Assembly: GCA_902767005.1 (NCBI GenBank)
Contig: CACXFY010000035.1
Coordinates: 1 to 9,170 of the forward strand
Direction: 5' to 3'
DNA from: an uncultured Erysipelotrichaceae bacterium
GTDB lineage: Bacteria > Bacillota_I > Bacilli_A > RF39 > UBA660
DNA: 9,170 nt
Shown: piece after piece, positions 5,457 through 9,170 of the stretch
How positions within the stretch are numbered: position 1 is the first letter of the stretch
How the letters are laid out: every line of letters starts with the position of its first letter
The notes under the pieces: model-generated
Database searches by the model: none
What the model saw: the letters and a program-made list of their open reading frames with translations, nothing else
What the model was told of the DNA's origin: nothing
Translations under genes and position numbers: made by a program

Positions 5457-6671
5457 CTATCTGAAATTAATACCAGCTTCTCTTGCTTGATCTGTTGTCT
5501 TAATATCAATTTTGAAATGTGTTAATCTACTAGCAAGTCTAGCATTTTGTCCTTTTTTACCTATTGCTAGGGAGAAATTATCTCCATCAGCAATTACCAT
5601 TGCTTCTCCTTTTTTAGGATCAGTAATAGCTACTGTTAATTCTTTTGCTGGTGATAGAGCATTCTCAATAAATACTGCTGGATCTGTATCATATTTAACT
5701 ACATCTAATTTTTCACCATGTAATTCAGATATAATACGAGCAATTCTACTTCCTTTTTCTCCAATACATGCTCCTATTGGATCAACATTTGGATTTTCTG
5801 AATATACAGCTACTTTACTTCTTTGTCCTACGTCTCTAGCAACACTATAAATCATTACTGTACCATCATTAATTTCTGGGATTTCTAATTCAAATAATCT
5901 CTTTACAAATCCATAATGTGCTCTACTTAATAGTATTAACATATTCTTTCCAGTATTATCTACTTTTGATACATATACTTTTATTTGTGATCCCATCTTT
6001 ATTTCTTCTCCTGGGATAATATCTTTCTTAGGTAAAATACCATTTGTTCTACCTAAATCAATAAAGTAATTATCAGTATCTTCTAAAGCAACAGTACCAA
6101 CTAATAATTCATCTTGCTTGTCACCAAATTCTTCCATAATACTGTTTCTTTCAGCTTCTCTTATCTTTTGTACAACTACTTGTTTAGCAGTAGAAGCTGC
6201 TACTCGTCCAAAGTCATGTGGAGTAACTTCAGTATCAATAGTATCTCCAACTTCTAGAGTCTTATCAATCTTCTTAGCATCACTTAATTTAATCTCAGTT
6301 TCTGGATTAAAGAATGATGGTTGTTCTTTTTCTTCTTGTTCTTCTGTTTCTTCTTTTGTTTCTGTATCTTTTTCTTCATCGTCAGCATAACTTTCAAATA
6401 AAGCATCCTCATATTCTTCTTTAGTCATCTTATTATCATCTACTACTGTAAGATATGAGTAAACTTTAATGTCTCCAGTATTTCTATCAAATAATACTTT
6501 TACATTAGTTTTAGAATTAAAATTCTTTTTGTAAGCACTAGTAAGAGCTAATTCCATAGCACTATATACTACTTCAGGATCAATATCTTTTTCAGCTACT
6601 ATGTTATCTAATGCTTTTTTAAATGCTTTTCCATCCATTCCGGAAAATTGTTCTTCTTTTTTTCTTGCCAT
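5457..6671 (-). CDS. nusA: Transcription termination/antitermination factor NusA
   Basis: NusA binds RNA polymerase and nascent RNA and controls pausing, termination and antitermination. The domains of this 404-residue protein follow the family order. The N-terminal RNAP-binding domain starts with FKKALDNIVAEKDIDPEVV and ends with HDFGRVAASTAKQVVVQKIREAE at 152-174. An S1 domain covers about 187-252, KH1 has GEKG at 304-307 and KH2 has GKKG at 371-374. It ends soon after KH2 (AREAGINFR), as in Bacillus, without the C-terminal acidic repeats of E. coli. The odd part is about 79-125, where a roughly 40-residue segment very rich in Glu, Asp and Lys interrupts the N-terminal domain and accounts for the extra length over the Bacillus protein. 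ATG 6671 follows the rimP stop by 1 nt; the AGGAG SD is in rimP's last codons. Confidence 0.97.
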   Translation of the reverse strand: MARKKEEQFSGMDGKAFKKALDNIVAEKDIDPEVVYSAMELALTSAYKKNFNSKTNVKVLFDRNTGDIKVYSYLTVVDDNKMTKEEYEDALFESYADDEEKDTETKEETEEQEEKEQPSFFNPETEIKLSDAKKIDKTLEVGDTIDTEVTPHDFGRVAASTAKQVVVQKIREAERNSIMEEFGDKQDELLVGTVALEDTDNYFIDLGRTNGILPKKDIIPGEEIKMGSQIKVYVSKVDNTGKNMLILLSRAHYGFVKRLFELEIPEINDGTVMIYSVARDVGQRSKVAVYSENPNVDPIGACIGEKGSRIARIISELHGEKLDVVKYDTDPAVFIENALSPAKELTVAITDPKKGEAMVIADGDNFSLAIGKKGQNARLASRLTHFKIDIKTTDQAREAGINFR

Positions 6672-6672
6672 C

Positions 6673-6924
6673 TTAATCTTCTCCTTTCTCTTTAGAGTAG
6701 ATATCTAATTCATCAGCATCTTCTAATACTTCTGAATTAGCATCTATTATATTATTTATTATTCTTGAGGCTTCTGTAATCCTGTTTAAGTCAATAACTT
6801 CTTCACTATCAAGAACAATATTAAATACTTTCTTTCCTTCAACTATTTCTGTAAATGCATCATCGACAAAAACATTTAATTCTTCGATACTTGAATTTAC
6901 TAATTTAGCAATCTTTTCTTTCAT
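6673..6924 (-). CDS. rimP: Ribosome maturation factor RimP, N-terminal domain only (83 aa)
   Basis: RimP assists 30S maturation and normally has about 150 residues in two domains, an alpha/beta N-terminal domain and an SH3-like C-terminal domain. Here only the first is present. It shows the helix KIAKLVNSSIEELNVFV, the strand KKVFNIVLDSEEVIDLNRI (family pattern: strand, Asp, then V-D-L-x-x-x), the helix ITEASRIINNIID and the strand ELDIYSKEKGED, where the family has LEVSSPG. A stop follows at once and nusA begins 1 nt later, so no room remains for the second domain. Identification rests on these patterns and on its place before nusA. I choose ATG 6924. The GTG at 6930 is in frame but belongs to the AGGAGGTG SD. 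First gene of the operon. Confidence 0.85.
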   Translation of the reverse strand: MKEKIAKLVNSSIEELNVFVDDAFTEIVEGKKVFNIVLDSEEVIDLNRITEASRIINNIIDANSEVLEDADELDIYSKEKGED

Positions 6925-6927
6925 AAG

Positions 6928-6935
6928 CACCTCCT
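6928..6935 (-). promoter_or_regulatory. SD that fixes the rimP start at 6924
   Basis: AGGAGGTG on the minus strand, with AGGAGG 5 nt before ATG 6924. Its final GTG mimics an earlier in-frame start. AGGAG (6935-6931) can also pair with CTCCT (6948-6944) from the upstream hairpin. Confidence 0.85.
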
Positions 6936-6942
6936 AAATAAT

Positions 6943-6969
6943 AAGGAGTGGAAAATACTTCCACTCCTT
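6943..6969 (-). promoter_or_regulatory. 5'-UTR stem-loop of the rimP-nusA-infB operon
   Basis: AAGGAGTGGAA and TTCCACTCCTT form a perfect 11-bp stem (6959-6969 with 6943-6953) around a 5-nt loop. It would begin a few bases from the predicted 5' end of the mRNA and end 7 nt before the SD. On the minus strand TTATTATTTAGG follows it, a poor T-tract, so it is more likely a leader structure than a terminator for the upstream truB fusion gene. The ascending arm itself contains AAGGAG, an SD-like sequence. Confidence 0.65.
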
Positions 6970-6979
6970 TCTTGTCTAT

Positions 6980-7007
6980 ATTATAACACAATTTTATTAT
7001 TTTACAA
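6980..7007 (-). promoter_or_regulatory. Promoter of the rimP-nusA-rnpM-infB-rbfA operon
   Basis: Minus strand: TTGTAA (7007-7002, 4 of 6 matches to TTGACA), a 16-nt spacer ending TGTGT, then a perfect TATAAT (6985-6980) with the extended-10 TG. The predicted start is around 6973-6976, giving a leader of about 50 nt. This is the best sigma-A-type promoter in the window. No terminator separates it from the upstream gene, so read-through from the truB fusion is also possible. Confidence 0.65.
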
Positions 7008-7014
7008 GTATTTA

Positions 7015-8385
7015 CTAAATAAAGTTTTTCCATACTCTTAAATAATTATTATCTCTTTCATAAATACCTAATACTTTATTATTATATTTAAATATTACTT
7101 TATCTTTTACATTATATATATTATCTATTTTTACACCATTTGCTATTTTTTTAGATAATTCTTCATCTACTTTTATTACTTGATAGTCTAATACTTCTTC
7201 GATTGTATGAAGTGTGTAATTATTATTCTTTACTTCTTCTATTCTATTAGTCATATCTAGAGAAATATTACCTTGTTTAGTTCTTTTTAAAATAGACATA
7301 GTCCCTAGAACATTTAATGAATTACATATATCATTAATTAAACTTCTTATGTAACATCCTTTAGTTACTAAAGCTCTAAACATAAAAGTTGTCTTTTCAC
7401 TACTTAGTAATTCTATTTCTTTTATCGTTACTTCTTTTTTTGGTAATTCTACTTCTATATTATTTCTTGCATATTCATATAGTTTTTTACCATTTACTTT
7501 TACGGCTGAATAGATTGGTACTTCTTGGAGATAGGTCTTTTTATAACTATTTAATACTTCTTCAATGTTTAAATAATTTGGTATTGGTTTACTTTCTATT
7601 ACTTTACCATCTAAGTCATAAGTATCTGTTTTTATACCTAGTAATACTCCAGCAATATATTCTTTATCTTTAGCTGTTAATAATTCTACTATTTTAGTTG
7701 CTTTACCTAGACATACTATCAATACACCTTCAGCTATTGGATCTAGGGTACCAGTATGTCCTACTTTCTTTATACCAAAGAGATGACTTATTTCATTTAC
7801 TACATCATATGATGTTACTCCTATTGGTTTATTTATATATAATACTCCAGAGAAATTAGATAAATACTCTTCTAAAGTTAGATTATTATTCATAATAATA
7901 GTAGCTGGTATTAATCCTACATATCTTATATGCCATGGTTCATAATTATAGCCAGTTATAGACTCTTTATTATGGGGATATCTTAGAATAAAACCATGTT
8001 TTGATAAATATTTATGTACTTCTTGATAGACTCTGTTTTTATCATCATCTTCTACATCTGGTAGTTCTAAATCGATTGCTAAACCAGTATGATGTTCACT
8101 ATACTTAGGAGTAGCAACAAAGTTCTTTATATAGTCTTCTCCATTAGATTCTAATAATTCTTTAAGTAATTCTTCTTGATATTCTACTGTTCTATAAGCA
8201 TCATCTATTTCTATTTTTATGTTTTTAGTTAATAATTCTTTTTTTAATTCTTTATAGTGTTCATAAGCTTCTTTATCTATAAAGACTTCTTTGTTTAAGT
8301 AATTATTTGCTTTTACTAAATCAAGTCTTTTATTATAAGAATCTTTATATATATTATTTTTATTTATTAGAATTGTCTTATACAT
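7015..8385 (-). CDS. truB: Fusion of a VanY/VanX-like D,D-carboxypeptidase with tRNA pseudouridine-55 synthase TruB
   Basis: One 456-residue frame. Residues about 20-160 form a D-Ala-D-Ala carboxypeptidase domain of the VanY/VanX zinc peptidase superfamily. It has the binding Arg at 65 (DAYRTVEYQEEL), SEHHTGLAID at 96-105 (zinc ligands H98 and D105), and EPWH at 149-152 (catalytic Glu, zinc His). All key residues are intact. No signal peptide or membrane helix is present, so the domain should be cytoplasmic, as in VanX and VanXY. Residues about 179-456 are a full-length TruB, which makes pseudouridine 55 in the tRNA T-loop: GVLYINKPIGVTSYDVV, HTGTLDPIAEGVL with catalytic D215, KEYIAGVLLG, VPIYSAVKVNGKKLYEYAR, CYIRSLI and a short PUA-like end. 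Met165 could in principle start a separate TruB but has no SD. The ATG at 8385 follows GGTG by 5 nt. It lies upstream of rimP, not after rbfA as in Bacillus. Confidence 0.93.
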   Translation of the reverse strand: MYKTILINKNNIYKDSYNKRLDLVKANNYLNKEVFIDKEAYEHYKELKKELLTKNIKIEIDDAYRTVEYQEELLKELLESNGEDYIKNFVATPKYSEHHTGLAIDLELPDVEDDDKNRVYQEVHKYLSKHGFILRYPHNKESITGYNYEPWHIRYVGLIPATIIMNNNLTLEEYLSNFSGVLYINKPIGVTSYDVVNEISHLFGIKKVGHTGTLDPIAEGVLIVCLGKATKIVELLTAKDKEYIAGVLLGIKTDTYDLDGKVIESKPIPNYLNIEEVLNSYKKTYLQEVPIYSAVKVNGKKLYEYARNNIEVELPKKEVTIKEIELLSSEKTTFMFRALVTKGCYIRSLINDICNSLNVLGTMSILKRTKQGNISLDMTNRIEEVKNNNYTLHTIEEVLDYQVIKVDEELSKKIANGVKIDNIYNVKDKVIFKYNNKVLGIYERDNNYLRVWKNFI

Positions 8386-8400
8386 CTAATCACCATGTAT

Positions 8401-8409
8401 ATTATAACA
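8401..8409 (-). promoter_or_regulatory. Extended -10 promoter candidate for the VanY-TruB gene
   Basis: TGTTATAAT on the minus strand, immediately after the T-tract of the upstream terminator. No -35 is visible. The start would fall near 8394-8396, leaving a leader of about ten bases that starts with the GGTG SD. Confidence 0.5.
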
Positions 8410-8410
8410 T

Positions 8411-8433
8411 AAAAAGGAGATTTATCTCCTTTT
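8411..8433 (-). terminator. Terminator overlapping the stop of the coiled-coil/HEPN-like gene
   Basis: The arms AAAAGGAGA (8412-8420) and TCTCCTTTT (8425-8433) make a 9-bp stem with a 4-nt loop, and on the minus strand TTTTT follows. The gene's last Lys-Arg-Arg codons form the ascending arm and its TAA is in the loop. Confidence 0.8.
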
Positions 8434-9170
8434 ATTGTCTGAGTATTCAGCATATCCAGATTGATGTTTAGTATCTTCAAGTAATTCTTTAAATTTATTC
8501 TCAAAGTTTTCTCTAGCTTCAGTATCAGATACTAATTTTGATTTATTAGCTAGTGATCCTACTCTAATAATCTGTTCATCTTGATAAAAATGTGCATTTT
8601 GTTTAATTGACTTAATAATTTTATCATACATTTTTAATAATTCTCTAACTGTTAGTGTAAATTTAAATACTTTTCCATTTACATTTTCATCTCTAAAAGT
8701 AATTTTAGTATTATATAAATCAAAGTTTTTTAAGCCACTATTATAATCAATAGATATATTATCATGACTTATACTGTTTCGTAATTTATTATAGAAATCG
8801 ATTGTATTTAAATAATAATTTGGTTTATTAAGTAAGTTTAATTCTTCTTCTAATTTCTCTTTTTCTCTAGCGTCATTTATAAGTTGTTCTCTTTTTTGAT
8901 TTAACAACTCCTCTTTTTTTTCATTTGTCATTTTAGTATTAATAATTATTTTATTTACTTGTTCTTGATTTCTTTCGATTTTTTCTTGCTTTTGTTCTAT
9001 TAATCTTCTTAGTTGATTTTTTCTATTATTTATTATTGGCTCTTGAACATCATCTCTATATTCTTTAATGTTAATATCAGAAAAATCGGTATTTTCAAAT
9101 ATTTCTTTTTCTAAATTATCATTTTTAGCTGTTTCTTTTATAAGATTTAAGCAAAAATATGAATATTGCA
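8422..9170 (-). CDS. Coiled-coil protein with possible C-terminal HEPN motif, partial (5' end outside window)
   Basis: The frame is open from the window edge to the TAA at 8422, giving 248 visible residues. An internal ATG at 8931 has no SD and lies inside a continuous helical region, so the true start is beyond 9170. The visible part begins with an acidic stretch (KNDNLEKEIFENTDFSD). A long Lys/Glu/Gln-rich coiled coil follows (nt about 9035-8835), then a globular end with YLNTIDFYNKLRNSISHDN, a beta-rich segment with ITFRDE, and FTLTVRELLKMYDKI. RNSISH (nt 8781-8764) fits the R-x4-H motif of HEPN domains, many of which are RNases in defence or toxin systems. The surrounding pattern (LRN-x-x-x-H-x-N-I, strand, F, then a helix with EL-x-x-x-x-D) agrees. 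The family assignment is tentative, and without the N-terminus I cannot name a function. Confidence 0.75.
   Translation of the reverse strand, partial: QYSYFCLNLIKETAKNDNLEKEIFENTDFSDINIKEYRDDVQEPIINNRKNQLRRLIEQKQEKIERNQEQVNKIIINTKMTNEKKEELLNQKREQLINDAREKEKLEEELNLLNKPNYYLNTIDFYNKLRNSISHDNISIDYNSGLKNFDLYNTKITFRDENVNGKVFKFTLTVRELLKMYDKIIKSIKQNAHFYQDEQIIRVGSLANKSKLVSDTEARENFENKFKELLEDTKHQSGYAEYSDNKRR

Noticed and set aside
6925..6930. GTG start of rimP at 6930
   Set aside because: The GTG is the end of the AGGAGGTG SD. ATG 6924 has ideal spacing.
6943..6969. Hairpin as terminator of the VanY-TruB gene
   Set aside because: Downstream bases are TTATTATTTAGG with no T-run, and it lies after the next operon's promoter. 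A leader role fits better.
7015..7893. Separate truB gene starting at Met165 (nt 7893)
   Set aside because: No SD precedes it and the frame continues unbroken from the peptidase domain. An internal start cannot be fully excluded.
8422..8931. Complete 169-aa gene starting at ATG 8931
   Set aside because: The frame is open upstream to 9170, the coiled coil continues across the ATG, and no SD precedes it, so the gene is 5'-partial.
1..9170. Alternative genetic code (TGA as Trp)
   Set aside because: Genes end properly in TGA at 1656 and 5184, and tryptophans in conserved positions use TGG.

Overview
The window is AT-rich (roughly 30 % G+C by eye) and every supportable gene lies on the minus strand, so transcription runs from high to low coordinates. 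Two genes end in TGA (at 1656 and 5184) and tryptophan is written TGG, so the genetic code is standard and not the Mycoplasma/Spiroplasma code. Low G+C, mostly AGA arginine codons, strong Shine-Dalgarno (SD) sequences and a Bacillus-like order of translation genes suggest a low-G+C Firmicute or Mycoplasmatota-type bacterium, perhaps an uncultured gut lineage. That placement is inference.

Layout in transcription order. (1) 9170-8422: the 3' part of a coiled-coil protein with a possible HEPN RNase motif (RNSISH); its start lies outside the window. (2) 8385-7015: a single reading frame that fuses a VanY/VanX-like zinc D,D-carboxypeptidase to a complete TruB tRNA pseudouridine-55 synthase. (3) 6924-2272: the conserved transcription/translation operon, in the order rimP (lacking its C-terminal domain), nusA (with an acidic insertion), rnpM/ylxR, infB, an unrecognised 136-residue protein, rbfA. 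Genes are 1-14 nt apart or overlap. ylxQ and ylxP are missing, and truB sits upstream of the operon instead of after rbfA. The operon has a good promoter and a 5' hairpin just before the rimP SD, and ends in a terminator that overlaps the rbfA stop codon. (4) 2228-647: a membrane/exported cluster of a six-helix VUT-like protein, a 46-residue and a 62-residue single-span peptide, and a 222-residue anchored extracytoplasmic protein, all tightly coupled and closed by a strong terminator. (5) 613-313: a non-coding interval with an imperfect tandem repeat, a weak promoter candidate and a terminator, possibly a small RNA or a pair of micro-ORFs. (6) 287-1: the N-terminal part of another anchored extracytoplasmic protein, running off the window.

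The core genes work together: NusA (elongation and termination), IF-2 (initiation), RimP and RbfA (30S maturation), RnpM (RNase P modulation) and TruB (tRNA modification). I see no tRNA or rRNA, insertion sequence, CRISPR array, phage gene or known riboswitch. The most unusual items are the VanY-TruB fusion, the single-domain RimP, the possible two-state leader of the rimP operon, the 46-residue peptide that matches the N-terminal segment of its 222-residue neighbour, and the tandem micro-ORF repeat. None of these proves a new system.
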